Source: Syntrophus aciditrophicus SB (lineage in GTDB: Bacteria; Desulfobacterota; Syntrophia; Syntrophales; Syntrophaceae). Taken from it: a DNA stretch of 64,000 nucleotides. The notes under the pieces were generated by a model that was given only the letters and a program-made list of their open reading frames with translations, had not been told where the DNA came from and ran no database searches. Of this stretch, positions 52,589 through 61,902 are shown one piece after another. Position 1 is the first letter of the stretch. Each line of letters begins with the position of its first letter. The stretch lies in the NCBI RefSeq assembly GCF_000013405.1, contig NC_007759.1, positions 2,729,001-2,793,000 of the forward strand. The letters run 5' to 3'. A program made the position numbers and the translations under genes.

Positions 52589-52628
52589 TTCGCTGATAAT
52601 TCCCGCTTCTTGTCTCTCATCATGTAAC

Positions 52629-53684
52629 TCACAACGGCGGAAGGCATTTCAGTATCCTTTCCGCGTCCTGATCCGTTATTGTTTTGCCGTACACCTCGGA
52701 ATAGAAGGTTTTCATTTCCTTAATCATGTCCCATTCCTTAAACAGGTCTGGGTGGAATATCCCGGCCATGTGGATCATCAGCAGCACGCCTTCACCGCTG
52801 GCGTGATCCCAGGTGTAAATGCCTCTGGGAAGACGATAAACCCTCCCGCTCTTCACAGCCTTCAGCTCAGCCCACTCCGGATTATTCCTTGGATCGTCGG
52901 AAGAATCATAATATCCACTCAGGAGAATGATATCCGGATTCCATGACAATACCTGCTGCAGGGTAGCCGTGGCATGGTTGCCATCGAGGGCCTGAGGCAG
53001 ATAATTGCCGCCGGACACTTCGGTGTTCCAGTGCATGACGCTGCCTTTTCCCTGGCTTCCCAAAAGGCTGGTGTGCAGACCGCCGTAGTAGACGGAAGGC
53101 CTGTTATTCTTGTCGATCTTTGAGGTAATGGAGAGAATCCGTTTGACTTGCCGGTCGAAATACGCGTTGTATTTATCCGCCCTGGCCTTCGCATCCGGGC
53201 CTAAAAGATCGCCGAACAGGGAGATTTCCCTTTTAAAGTTTTCCTGAAATTCATCGAGATTTCGCGGTCCTTTATCGGGCGAAAAGGCACAGACCGTTTT
53301 CAAGCCTGCCGCGATGTACGGTTCCTCTTTCGTCATTCCAGGAGAATAGAGCACAAAATCAATGTTCATTTCCCGCATCTGTTCCGGCGTAACCCCCTTA
53401 TTGGATTTAGCTTTCTTTATCTCCGGATAGAGCCTGTAAGCCCACGGAGACTGCTCCGCCATCAGGCTGATGGAATCGCCCCCGCCAAGGGTCATGATCT
53501 TTTCCGGAGAAACGCAATGCATGCAGGCGATTCTCTTTGGATTGACCGGCACCTCAACTTTTTTGTCGCACATGTCGGTTATGACTTTATTTTCATCGGC
53601 ATAAAGTGGAACCGTGTGCGAAACAGTCCCGAACAACACGGTTGACAGGATACCCAGCATAAAAAGAACCCTCCTCTTTTTCAT
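52629..53684 (-). CDS. ABC transporter periplasmic binding protein (FecB/BtuF type)
   Basis: A 351-residue class III binding protein with signal peptide (MKKRRVLFMLGILSTVLF). ITDMCDKKVEVPVNPKRIAC is the typical first strand, EQMREMNIDFVLYSPG and LSWNPDIILLSGYYD follow, and RVYRLPRGIYTWDH is a late segment. It likely binds a metal chelate in the periplasm. It is a different sequence from the 56,477 protein, so the one permease may serve two binding proteins. Confidence 0.9.
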   Translation of the reverse strand: MKKRRVLFMLGILSTVLFGTVSHTVPLYADENKVITDMCDKKVEVPVNPKRIACMHCVSPEKIMTLGGGDSISLMAEQSPWAYRLYPEIKKAKSNKGVTPEQMREMNIDFVLYSPGMTKEEPYIAAGLKTVCAFSPDKGPRNLDEFQENFKREISLFGDLLGPDAKARADKYNAYFDRQVKRILSITSKIDKNNRPSVYYGGLHTSLLGSQGKGSVMHWNTEVSGGNYLPQALDGNHATATLQQVLSWNPDIILLSGYYDSSDDPRNNPEWAELKAVKSGRVYRLPRGIYTWDHASGEGVLLMIHMAGIFHPDLFKEWDMIKEMKTFYSEVYGKTITDQDAERILKCLPPL

Positions 53685-53773
53685 TTGTAACCCTTCATTA
53701 CTGTCTTTTAAGACGACCTTTGCTATTTAAGGAAAACGATATTCCGTGTGTGTGGATGCCTCAACCGCTTGTT

Positions 53774-54154
53774 TCATCCTTTCGATTCCGTCTGGAGGCT
53801 TACCTGCCTGAATCCGGCATTTTTCACGACATCGAGGACATCCACGAAATTCTGCAGGGGGATGTCCCGGTCCGCTCGAATCATGAACGGGTTGTTCCGG
53901 TCCAGGGGCCGGAGCCTGTCCAGCAGTTCTTCCAGCGTGACCGATTGTCCGGAAAAATAGATCAAGCCGTTCCTGTCGATCTCGACAGTTCGAACTTTCA
54001 GCGTCTCAATCCTGTTCTGAGACGCCTTGGGCAGGCTCACCGGAATACCGCCGGTCGCGATGAACGTCGAAGTGGTCAGAACGATCGTCAACAGGACCAG
54101 CATCACGTCCACCAGCGGGATGACGTTGATGTAATCAAACTCCTTCTCTTCCAT
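53774..54154 (-). CDS. exbD: ExbD-type energy-transducing protein
   Basis: A 126-residue ExbD/TolR protein. The N-terminal cytoplasmic DYINVIPLVDVMLVLLTIVL has the membrane helix with the proton-path Asp. The periplasmic part contains IEIDRNG-like (VEIDRNGLIYFSG) and MIRADRDIPLQNFVDVLDV segments. With ExbB it powers TonB. It overlaps the end of exbB by 20 bases. Confidence 0.94.
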   Translation of the reverse strand: MEEKEFDYINVIPLVDVMLVLLTIVLTTSTFIATGGIPVSLPKASQNRIETLKVRTVEIDRNGLIYFSGQSVTLEELLDRLRPLDRNNPFMIRADRDIPLQNFVDVLDVVKNAGFRQVSLQTESKG

Positions 54155-54569
54155 TTCGAATCTCCCAGTTCATCATGAGAACCTTGACGCGGCGGAGCAG
54201 CAGGTTGTAAAGCACAATGGACGGAATGGCCACGCAAAGCCCCACAGCGGTTGCCTTCAGGGCCAGGGCAAGGCCGACCATGATTTTCCCCGTATCCATG
54301 AACCCATCTCTGCCCATGCTGTAAAATGTCAGCATAATTCCGCAAACGGTGCCGAGCAGACCGATATAGGGGGCATTGCTGCCGATCGTCGCAATGAGGT
54401 GAAGCTTTCTGGTAAGCACCATTTCGAGGCTTTTCCTGTCGGAAAATTTTTCAAGATTGATGTGCCTGTAGAGTAAGTGTCGCTCAATCGCGATGCCCAC
54501 GGAAATAAAACTCAGGAAAACGAGCCCCCAGATGATTCCGTAATCCACCGCCTCCTTCAGCCAGTCCAT
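54135..54569 (-). CDS. exbB: ExbB/TolQ/MotA-type proton channel
   Basis: A 144-residue ExbB, shorter than E. coli ExbB (244). IIWGLVFLSFISVGIAIE is helix 1; IATIGSNAPYIGLLGTVCGIMLTF and MVGLALALKATAVGLCVAIPSIVLYN are the two conserved helices with their Thr/Gly channel residues. Together with ExbD and the TonB at 60,424 it makes one energising complex for the two receptors. Confidence 0.94.
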   Translation of the reverse strand: MDWLKEAVDYGIIWGLVFLSFISVGIAIERHLLYRHINLEKFSDRKSLEMVLTRKLHLIATIGSNAPYIGLLGTVCGIMLTFYSMGRDGFMDTGKIMVGLALALKATAVGLCVAIPSIVLYNLLLRRVKVLMMNWEIRNGREGV

Positions 54570-54609
54570 TTTCTATTTTCTCCTCTTCATGCCTTGAATT
54601 CTGTATGCC

Positions 54610-55476
54610 TTATCCACCCCGAACCGCTGAACATGAAATGGGCTCCCCCAGTTCACACGGCGGCAGCGGTGAATGAGCGAACTCCGTACAGCCGCAGATC
54701 GTCTGGGGGACGCACACCCGCAGGGACCTGTTGAGCTTCAGCACATTGACCCTGGCGTTATAGAGGTGGAAGAGATTTTTGCTGCTGATGACCTCATCAC
54801 ATTTTCCGTCCGCCATGAGAGCGCCGTTTTTTATCATGATGGCACGGTCCGCGATCCAGAGGGCGTGCTCGGGGGAATGGGTCGATTTGATGAAGGTGTA
54901 TCCTTCCCGGGAAAGCTTGATAATCTGATCGAGGAGTCTCATCTGGTTCCCGTAATCGAGGCCGCTTGCCGGTTCGTCCATGATGAAGGTCTTCGCCCCC
55001 TGGGCAAGCGCCCGGGCAATGAGGGTGAGCTGCCGCTCGCCGCCGCTGATTTCCGTGTAGGCCCTGTCCGCAAGGTGGGAAATGGAGAGTCTCCCGAGCG
55101 CATCGGCGGCAATCTCCATGTCGGCCTTCGAGTATTGGAAAAAGAAGGCCTTGTGCGGAATTCGTCCCATCAGCACGACATCCCTTACTGTATACGGAAA
55201 GGAACTTTTGTGGAGCTGCGGGACATAGGCGACTTCCCTGGCAAGGGATTTGGAGCTCATCTGCTGAATATTTTTCCCGTTGAAGAAAATATCGCCCCCT
55301 GCCGGACGGAGGAGGCCAAGCATGATCTTGATGAGGGTGCTTTTCCCGCAGCCGTTGGGTCCGAGCAGGGTAACGATCTCACCTTTCTTTATGGTAAAAC
55401 TGATATCGCTCAGCACGTTCTCCTCCGTATAGCCGAACGATATCTCTTCCACTTGAATCAACGGTTTCAGTTCCAT
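54610..55476 (-). CDS. ABC transporter ATPase (FecE/BtuD type)
   Basis: A 288-residue ATPase of an iron-chelate/B12-type importer. Walker A LLGPNGCGKSTLIKI, signature ISGGERQLTLIA, Walker B TFIMDEPASGLD and switch His STHSPEHAL are all intact. The start at 55,474-55,476 overlaps the permease end by 10 bases; the longer frame is inside the permease. The C-terminal ~40 residues, after the core, are rich in Cys/Pro. Confidence 0.93.
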   Translation of the reverse strand: MELKPLIQVEEISFGYTEENVLSDISFTIKKGEIVTLLGPNGCGKSTLIKIMLGLLRPAGGDIFFNGKNIQQMSSKSLAREVAYVPQLHKSSFPYTVRDVVLMGRIPHKAFFFQYSKADMEIAADALGRLSISHLADRAYTEISGGERQLTLIARALAQGAKTFIMDEPASGLDYGNQMRLLDQIIKLSREGYTFIKSTHSPEHALWIADRAIMIKNGALMADGKCDEVISSKNLFHLYNARVNVLKLNRSLRVCVPQTICGCTEFAHSPLPPCELGEPISCSAVRGG

Positions 55477-56480
55477 CCTTTTTTTGCCTTCCTCAAGATG
55501 ATCGCGAAAAACGGGATGCCGATGAGCGAAGTGGTTATCCCGATGGGGATCTCCACATTGAAGAGCATCCGCGAAACATCGTCGACAACGATCAGGTAAA
55601 TGGCCCCGATGAGGGCGCTGGCCGGGATCACCACCTTGTTGTTGGGACCCACGAGCATCCGCGTGATATGGGGGATGATGAGACCCACCCAGCCGATCAT
55701 CCCTGCCAGAACGACGGTCAGCGCGCTCATCAGCGTCGCCAGGAAGATAAGCAGCATACGGATCCACTCGACGGAGATGCCGAGCGCCCGCGCTTCCTCG
55801 TCGCCCATGCTCAGGGCGTTGAGATACCCGGAAAACAGGCAGACAAGGAAAATGCTGGCCGCTTGGGGAATGCCGGCGGTCAAAAGTATTTTTCCATCTA
55901 CAAGGGATAATCCGCCCATGAGCCACTGGGTAATGGCAGGCAACTGGTTGTATGGATCGGCGATATATTTGATGACTGACAAAAGAGACGTGAAAAGCGC
56001 GCTGCTGATGACGCCGCCCAGCACGAGGAGAAGCAGAGTATTCCCTTTGTGCATCCTGGCGATGCCTACGGAGACGAGTACGGCAAGAAAGCCGAAAAGA
56101 AACGTGGCCACCTGCACGGCAACCCAGCTTTTGAAAAAGACCATGCCCAGCGCGGCGCCGAATGAGGCCCCCGCAAGCACACCCAGAAGTGACGGGGAAA
56201 CGAGCGGGTTGACAAACATGGCCTGAAAGGCGCTCCCCGCCACGGCAAGTGACGCGCCGATCAGGATGGCGGCCAGAATGCGGGGCATGCGGATGTCGAG
56301 AAGCAGGCTCCCCAGCAGGTTGTACCGTTCGAATTCCATACTTCCGGCACCGAAAATCTTAAACAGGAAGAAACCGGCAATGTCACTCAGCGCAAGTGGA
56401 TATCTGCCGAGCGTCATCGAAAATGCCACGGTCAGAACGAGCAGAAAAATCAATGCCGGAAAAAGCAGGTTGCGTTTCAT
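55467..56480 (-). CDS. ABC transporter permease (FecCD family)
   Basis: A 337-residue integral membrane permease, one of a homodimer in this family. RMPRILAAILIGASLAVAGSAFQ is the typical first conserved segment and GWVGLIIPHITRMLVGPNN the coupling region. About ten helices are visible. It overlaps the binding protein (ATGA) upstream and the ATPase downstream. Confidence 0.94.
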   Translation of the reverse strand: MKRNLLFPALIFLLVLTVAFSMTLGRYPLALSDIAGFFLFKIFGAGSMEFERYNLLGSLLLDIRMPRILAAILIGASLAVAGSAFQAMFVNPLVSPSLLGVLAGASFGAALGMVFFKSWVAVQVATFLFGFLAVLVSVGIARMHKGNTLLLLVLGGVISSALFTSLLSVIKYIADPYNQLPAITQWLMGGLSLVDGKILLTAGIPQAASIFLVCLFSGYLNALSMGDEEARALGISVEWIRMLLIFLATLMSALTVVLAGMIGWVGLIIPHITRMLVGPNNKVVIPASALIGAIYLIVVDDVSRMLFNVEIPIGITTSLIGIPFFAIILRKAKKGWN

Positions 56481-57526
56481 GGATAGAGAATCTTTTTCAT
56501 ATCCTGGGTTGAGAGTTCGACGCCGAGAAACAGGCGGTAGAACTCCCTCGCTTCCTTAATGATGTCTATTCTGTATTCCGCGGGATAAAGGATATGGGTC
56601 AGCCATTTAAGACCGAGGATGCGCATGAAGGAAGGGGGACGGTCAAACCAGTTGAAGGGGTGCCTGGGGATCAGGTAGACGCGCCCTTCCCGCACGGCTT
56701 TGATATTCCGCCAGACGGGATCTTTGAAGACCTTGTCGTAGAAGACCTTTTCCTGCGCGATAATGACATCCGGGTTATAGAGCATGACCTGCTCCATCGA
56801 GACCTTTTCAAATCCCTTGTGACACGACGTGTGGCAGCGGTGGACGTCCGTATCGCCGGCAAGTTTAAGAAGTTCCACATGGATCGAGTCGTCGCATTCC
56901 GTGCTCAAGCCGTCCACGCCTTCCGCATAGTATACGGAGGGTCTTTTTTTGGCGGGAATCCTGCTGACGACGTCCTTGATTTCATTCAGCGTCTTTCTGC
57001 TGTAGCTGCTGAGTTGTTTTGTCCTCTTTTCTTTTTTAAGGACTTTGCCGAGAAATTGATAGACATCGGGATAATCGGCAAGGCTCTCAGCGACAGCATA
57101 AACATACGGAGTATTGAGTTTTTTCAATGTCTCTTCCGCCTTGTCATTGATGGCGGACCTGCTTGCCGACCACATGATCAGCAGGTCCGGTTTCGCCTTC
57201 AAAAGCACCTCGATATTGGCCGTCCGGCCCTGGCCGCCGATGGAGCCGATCAACGGCAGGTTCCGTACCGCTTTCGGGAAGTACTTCATGTCCTCGTCCC
57301 TGATCGGGAGATTAAGCCCCGCCAGCATCGATGGATCGATGGAATACATGATATAGGAACCGTAAGGGGAAGGTGCGTATACCTTCCGGATGGAATCGGG
57401 CACGGTCACTTTGCGCCCGGCCATATCGGTTACGGTCAGAGCCTTTGCGGCATCTACACCGAAAACAGACACCGCAAGAAACACGGCAATCGCCGTGATA
57501 ATCCGGATACGTCTTTTATTGAACAT
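56477..57526 (-). CDS. ABC transporter periplasmic binding protein (FecB/BtuF type)
   Basis: A 349-residue binding protein with signal peptide (IRIITAIAVFLAVSVFG). VTDMAGRKVTVPDSIRKVYA, SMLAGLNLPIRDEDMKYFP and LLKAKPDLLIMWSA are typical. The late segment RVYLIPRHPFNWFDRPPSF is shared with the decayed gene at 51,337. The ATG at 57,524-57,526 follows GGAGG; 18 further codons upstream are open but lack a ribosome site. It overlaps the permease by four bases. Confidence 0.92.
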   Translation of the reverse strand: MFNKRRIRIITAIAVFLAVSVFGVDAAKALTVTDMAGRKVTVPDSIRKVYAPSPYGSYIMYSIDPSMLAGLNLPIRDEDMKYFPKAVRNLPLIGSIGGQGRTANIEVLLKAKPDLLIMWSASRSAINDKAEETLKKLNTPYVYAVAESLADYPDVYQFLGKVLKKEKRTKQLSSYSRKTLNEIKDVVSRIPAKKRPSVYYAEGVDGLSTECDDSIHVELLKLAGDTDVHRCHTSCHKGFEKVSMEQVMLYNPDVIIAQEKVFYDKVFKDPVWRNIKAVREGRVYLIPRHPFNWFDRPPSFMRILGLKWLTHILYPAEYRIDIIKEAREFYRLFLGVELSTQDMKKILYP

Positions 57527-57552
57527 TCCGCACAAACCTCCTCTTTTCTTCT

Positions 57553-58188
57553 TTAAATCTGTTTCCATAAATGTATCCACATGCCGTCATCGCCTCTTGT
57601 CGCTTTGCAGGCAGGAATGCCGGTCTGTTTCAGAATCGCACGATAGTCTCTCTGCGGAGGATGTCCGGAACCGCCTTCTCCTGATCCTCCGGTGTGCCCC
57701 GGCATTTCAGGCCATTCGATGCCGAGTCTGGCCATTTCTTGCCTGATGAGGGCCTGCATTTCCGGAGCACCCCTGCCGCCGCCCACGTAAGCCGCCCCAC
57801 CCGGCGTCAGGACTCGATATATCTCGCTGAGCGCTTTTGCAGGCTCCTGCCAGAAAGGGATGGAGCCCCGGCTGATGACGAGGTTGACCGATCCGTCGGC
57901 CAATGGAATGCAGTGAACATCGGCAAGCAGGGTTTTCGCCCTTTCCTGGAGGCCATCCTCGATAATGTGCAGCTTTGCGCTCTCCAGGGCATCCGCCGAT
58001 ACATCAAGGAATATGAACTCCAGATCCGTGATCCGGGCAAGGGCGAGCCCCAGGTATCCGCCGCTTGACCCGACATCCAGGCAAACACCTTCTACAACGG
58101 CGGTTTCTTTCTTGATCTTCCGGGCGTAGTATTCGTAAATAGGGGCGTTAACGCCGCGGGCAATTTCGTCGTACCTGGATATCTTCAT
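57553..58188 (-). CDS. Class I SAM-dependent methyltransferase
   Basis: A 211-residue methyltransferase with SAM loop GVCLDVGSSGGYLGLALARI, then IFLDVSADALESAK and VNLVISRGSIPFWQEPAKALSEIYRVLTPGG. It lies between TonB receptor 2 and the binding-protein gene, mirroring the second methyltransferase near receptor 1. I infer it methylates the chelator or a related small molecule; nothing in the sequence names the substrate. Confidence 0.9.
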   Translation of the reverse strand: MKISRYDEIARGVNAPIYEYYARKIKKETAVVEGVCLDVGSSGGYLGLALARITDLEFIFLDVSADALESAKLHIIEDGLQERAKTLLADVHCIPLADGSVNLVISRGSIPFWQEPAKALSEIYRVLTPGGAAYVGGGRGAPEMQALIRQEMARLGIEWPEMPGHTGGSGEGGSGHPPQRDYRAILKQTGIPACKATRGDDGMWIHLWKQI

Positions 58189-58252
58189 GTTTCACTCAGT
58201 GGCGTGGTAAGGCAGGGAAATTTTTCCTCCAAGCGCCGGGGAATAATCACCG

Positions 58253-60352
58253 CTAATAGGCCAGTGACAGTTCCATTCCGACGGTGCGTCCGCGATCATA
58301 GTAGTATCCTGTTGAATATCGCGTCGCATACCGCTCGTCTCCTAAATTGCGCCCGTAAAGCGTGGCGGTCAACAGGCATGGTTTCAAGTGAAAGAGTCTC
58401 TTGATATTGGCATCAACCCGGGTGTAATCGCCAAGATCCGCTTCGGCCGTCCCCATCGCACTGGTTGACGAATACCATGAATCGACTTTTTTAATGGAAA
58501 GATTGGCCCTGTAGTCACGCCACTTATGGCTGATCTCCAAGGTGTAAAGATTTTTTGGTTTTGATACACCGTTATTGTCGGTGGTTACGCCGTTCTTTGT
58601 GTCTTCGTTTTTCAGCATCCGCGTCCAACTCACGCTGTAAGAGGTGTTTTTCAAGATGTCGCCTTTAATCATCAGTTCCACGCCTCTTCTCAGGTTGTCC
58701 GCTTCGGTGTAGTAGTAATAGGTGCCACTGTCCAGCGTATAGGTTGTATTTGTTGCCGTTTTTTGATTGTCGGTTTTGATATTGAACCAGGTCAGCATTG
58801 GTCTGAAATAGGCTTTGAAATCAGATTCAATCGCAAATTCCATCCGGTCCTGCTTTTCAGGATGCAGTTCACCGGTTTGCGATCTCATATCGAAATCGCC
58901 ACTTGTTCCCTGTTCGCCGTGATAGTAGCGTCCGTTCAAGGCGACGATGTCCATGATCCGCCAGCGGGCGCCCAAGGCGTAAATCTTCGCCGGATCCATA
59001 TCGACATCATTATTGGCGCTGTCTTTTGCCGCCGATGTACTTGAATTATCGATATGCTTTTGATCCTGGCGATAGCCGGCATCCAAAACGAGTCTGTCGT
59101 TAAAAAGCTTTTGCTCCACGGATGCGGACCAACCCATGACCGACGTGTCATATCTGTTGTAGTTGCTGCTGAGATTAGGACCTAACCCCTCGCTTTCCGA
59201 CATCTGTCCACCCAGTTGAATCAGCGTGTTCCAGAAGCGGGCATTATGGCGAAGGCCGATACCGCGAGTTTCTTCCTTATATTTTCGCATCGATGAGGAA
59301 GAATTAATGAAACTTTCGACGTATTCTTTCTGATCATAGGTTGTCTTGAATACATTGAGAAGCGTCGTCTGGTTCGGGCTCCACCGCATCGTCATATCCG
59401 TTGATAAAACGGTCGATTGTAAAGGATCATAATACCACTTCATATTATCGAGCGTGCCGTCATACTTGACACCGCGCTGCATTTCAAAATTTCCCGAAGA
59501 AGTCCATCCCATAAAGTTCATATTAAATTTGCCAATCGTAAAACCCGCATTTCCCATTCCATTATCCGCGTTTCGCCCATCGAACCAGCTATCCTGGCTG
59601 GGACGATCCATCATTGACGCCATACCGCCGACATATCCATTAATTTTTGGAGAATCCCCAAGACGGGTCCCGAGATATAAATTCACATCTGTTGCAATCG
59701 GATGACCGCCTATGGACTTTTCAACAGAGCCGGTGAGGACGGCCTCCGTCTTTCTCGGCTGTTTGGTTCTGATGATAATAAAGCCCGTATTAAGGCCTGA
59801 TCCCGAACCGGATGCGCCGATGGGAATGGAAGGACCTAAGGTCAGAGATGTGGAGCCGCGGACGATTTGCAGTTCTTCAATAGCAGCCAGCGGCAATTTA
59901 TATAAAATTCGATTAACGGACGGAGGCAGTACCGCACCGTCGATAATGTAGGTAAAGCTTCCGCCGCCTCGCGTTTCAATGAAAAAAGGACTTCTGCGCC
60001 CCTGATAAGTCACGTTCATGCCGGTTGCCTTGTCAAGCAGGTCATTTACATCGCCGGGTTTCAGATTTTGAATATCTTCCTGGGTAAAGACCTCCGTGCC
60101 GAATCGGGCGCTGGATTCAACACGATACGGATTAGTGGGACTATCGGGCATAAGATCCTCCCGCGGGTGAGCATCAGTCACTTTTATCGACTCCAATTCC
60201 GTCGGCGAGGTTTGACTGCTAACAGATTCCTTTTGTGTTGGTGATTTGATGTTTTTCTGGTCTGCCTTTTCTTCCGCAAAAGCCGCCTGGGACAAAAAGA
60301 TCACCCCGGGAATCAACAAAAAAAATAACGACCGCTTGTAGAGACCAATCAC
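58253..60352 (-). CDS. TonB-dependent outer-membrane receptor 2
   Basis: About 699 residues. Signal peptide LFFLLIPGVIFLSQAAFA; a short N-terminal linker with EKADQKNIKSPTQKES; a plug domain with TGMNVTYQGRRSPFFIETRG, GGSFTYIIDGAVLPPS and IEELQIVRGSTSLTLGP; and a barrel ending GRTVGMELSLAY. The start is taken as the GTG at 60,350-60,352, which follows GAGGAGGAAGG; the longer frame to 60,415 is not needed. It is directly downstream of tonB. Confidence 0.93.
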   Translation of the reverse strand: MIGLYKRSLFFLLIPGVIFLSQAAFAEEKADQKNIKSPTQKESVSSQTSPTELESIKVTDAHPREDLMPDSPTNPYRVESSARFGTEVFTQEDIQNLKPGDVNDLLDKATGMNVTYQGRRSPFFIETRGGGSFTYIIDGAVLPPSVNRILYKLPLAAIEELQIVRGSTSLTLGPSIPIGASGSGSGLNTGFIIIRTKQPRKTEAVLTGSVEKSIGGHPIATDVNLYLGTRLGDSPKINGYVGGMASMMDRPSQDSWFDGRNADNGMGNAGFTIGKFNMNFMGWTSSGNFEMQRGVKYDGTLDNMKWYYDPLQSTVLSTDMTMRWSPNQTTLLNVFKTTYDQKEYVESFINSSSSMRKYKEETRGIGLRHNARFWNTLIQLGGQMSESEGLGPNLSSNYNRYDTSVMGWSASVEQKLFNDRLVLDAGYRQDQKHIDNSSTSAAKDSANNDVDMDPAKIYALGARWRIMDIVALNGRYYHGEQGTSGDFDMRSQTGELHPEKQDRMEFAIESDFKAYFRPMLTWFNIKTDNQKTATNTTYTLDSGTYYYYTEADNLRRGVELMIKGDILKNTSYSVSWTRMLKNEDTKNGVTTDNNGVSKPKNLYTLEISHKWRDYRANLSIKKVDSWYSSTSAMGTAEADLGDYTRVDANIKRLFHLKPCLLTATLYGRNLGDERYATRYSTGYYYDRGRTVGMELSLAY

Positions 60353-60423
60353 TGCACCTTCCTCCTCATAAGAATGAAATAAACGCCTCCGATACTTATT
60401 TATCTTCAGCACCACATATCGAT

Positions 60424-61239
60424 TTAGAGCTTCAGCATATAGACGACGGGGATCACCAGTTCCGCTCTGACCGGCGGCTTCGGAAAGGGCTGAACCTGAC
60501 GGATTGTCTCCACCACGTTTTTATCCAGAATTCCGTGGCCCGAACTCTCCACCACCTTCAAGGCCTCGACCCGGCCGTCCTTTCGAATGACGAATGAAAC
60601 CCTGACCTTTCCCTGCCAGCCTACCTTCCTGGCCATGGGAGGATAAGTGAGGTTGTTCATGATGAGGTCGCGAATATAGGCGAAATGTTCCTGTAAATAG
60701 CGGGTTTTCAGGCTCTCAAGTGAATCGCGGCTCTGTCCTGACCCTTCATCACGTCCCGCACCGCTGCCTATGCCGGTACCGCTGCCGGTTCCGGTTCCAC
60801 TGCCCAGACCGGAACCGCTGCCGGCACCTTTCCCTCCCCCGGACGCAGCCATGACCGGTGCTGCGATATTCGCCAACGGGGACATTTCCTCAACAGGTTT
60901 CTCTGTCAAAATCGGCGGAACGTCAGGCATCGATTCAACGGGTGTTCTCTCCATGACTGGGGGAAAATCGGCTGTGTTAAGCTGCCGGGTCGGGTGCTCT
61001 CTGCGATGGGTTTGTCTCGCCGGGGGACTCGGAACTTTCTTTTCCGGAACCTTCATCTGGTTGATTTCTCCACCGCCCCCGCCACCGGGCGGTTCCAGTG
61101 TCAATAACACCCGCACTGTTTCCGGATGCTGGGCGGAGAACGTCATGAAAAACAGAGTGCTTGCGACGCAAAAAATATGAATGGCAAGGGACAGGAGCAT
61201 CCCTTTATGCAGGCGAATCTGTTCTTCCGTAATTGTCAT
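60424..61239 (-). CDS. tonB: TonB-family energy transducer
   Basis: About 271 residues. An N-terminal membrane helix (MLLSLAIHIFCVASTLFFM) is followed by a periplasmic linker. Instead of the usual long Pro-rich rod, it has a Gly/Ser/Thr repeat (GSGSGLGSGTGTGSGTG) near the middle, after a Pro-rich start. The C-terminal domain carries MARKVGWQGKVRVSFVIRKD and VEALKVVESSGHGILD. It would transmit proton-motive energy to receptors 1 and 2. The start could be the ATG at 61,239 or a TTG nine codons earlier. Confidence 0.92.
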   Translation of the reverse strand: MTITEEQIRLHKGMLLSLAIHIFCVASTLFFMTFSAQHPETVRVLLTLEPPGGGGGGEINQMKVPEKKVPSPPARQTHRREHPTRQLNTADFPPVMERTPVESMPDVPPILTEKPVEEMSPLANIAAPVMAASGGGKGAGSGSGLGSGTGTGSGTGIGSGAGRDEGSGQSRDSLESLKTRYLQEHFAYIRDLIMNNLTYPPMARKVGWQGKVRVSFVIRKDGRVEALKVVESSGHGILDKNVVETIRQVQPFPKPPVRAELVIPVVYMLKL

Positions 61240-61318
61240 TGCCGCTTCAGCCTCCGCGCAGCTCAATCTTCCTCATCACCATGGCGAAGAAAGCGGCTGC
61301 GACTTGTCCCTTCCACAG

Positions 61319-61885
61319 TCAAGCGGAAACCTGATAATAATTTTTTCGCTCAAAGCAGGGTTTGCACAGTGTTTCTCCCTGCGACTCAACCTCCCGCCCA
61401 TCCATGATATTTTCCCCGCAGCGCGTGCACTGGCAGCGACGCAGCGGTTTTCCCGGCAGATCTTCTGGCCGCAACGGAACGTTCACCTCGGTGATGGAAA
61501 AAAGTTCTTCTTCGCTGAGAGTTCCGAAGTCCGGGTTATCTCCCTCTTCCTTTTTCCTGTTGATCGCCACCCGGACGGCTTTTTCCGTTTCCAGGTTGAC
61601 AAAGGTGGCCGCCATCTTCCCGTAATCGAGGACTTTCATCGTTCTTTTTCCCGGCCTGCATCCGGTCAGGGCCATGATCGCATCCGTGGCGCAGCGGTCG
61701 ATTTCCACAAACACCATCAGCTTTTTCCTGTCGGCGCCTTTTGGATCCAGGATGCCCACTTTCCGCAAACCGCACATAGTCATCCGGGTGCCGATCTCGA
61801 TGCCTGCGCAGACATCGCCGTGAAAAGCCCCCGCTTCCGCCAGCAGCGTTGCGTACTGGTCCTTGTTATTTTGTTCTTGCAACAT
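61319..61885 (-). CDS. FmdE-family protein with C-terminal zinc ribbon
   Basis: A 188-residue protein. The FmdE domain has AGAFHGDVCAGIEIGTRM and EIDRCATDAIMALTGCRPGKRTM, typical of proteins named after the Mo formylmethanofuran dehydrogenase operon. A zinc ribbon (CQCTRCGENIMD and CKPCF) forms the C-terminus. A metal-handling role is inferred. GAGGAGG precedes the ATG. It lies 17 bases after the DUF364/DUF4213 gene, so the two start the operon together. Confidence 0.9.
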   Translation of the reverse strand: MLQEQNNKDQYATLLAEAGAFHGDVCAGIEIGTRMTMCGLRKVGILDPKGADRKKLMVFVEIDRCATDAIMALTGCRPGKRTMKVLDYGKMAATFVNLETEKAVRVAINRKKEEGDNPDFGTLSEEELFSITEVNVPLRPEDLPGKPLRRCQCTRCGENIMDGREVESQGETLCKPCFERKNYYQVSA

Positions 61886-61902
61886 CGCACCTCCTCAGGA
61901 AA

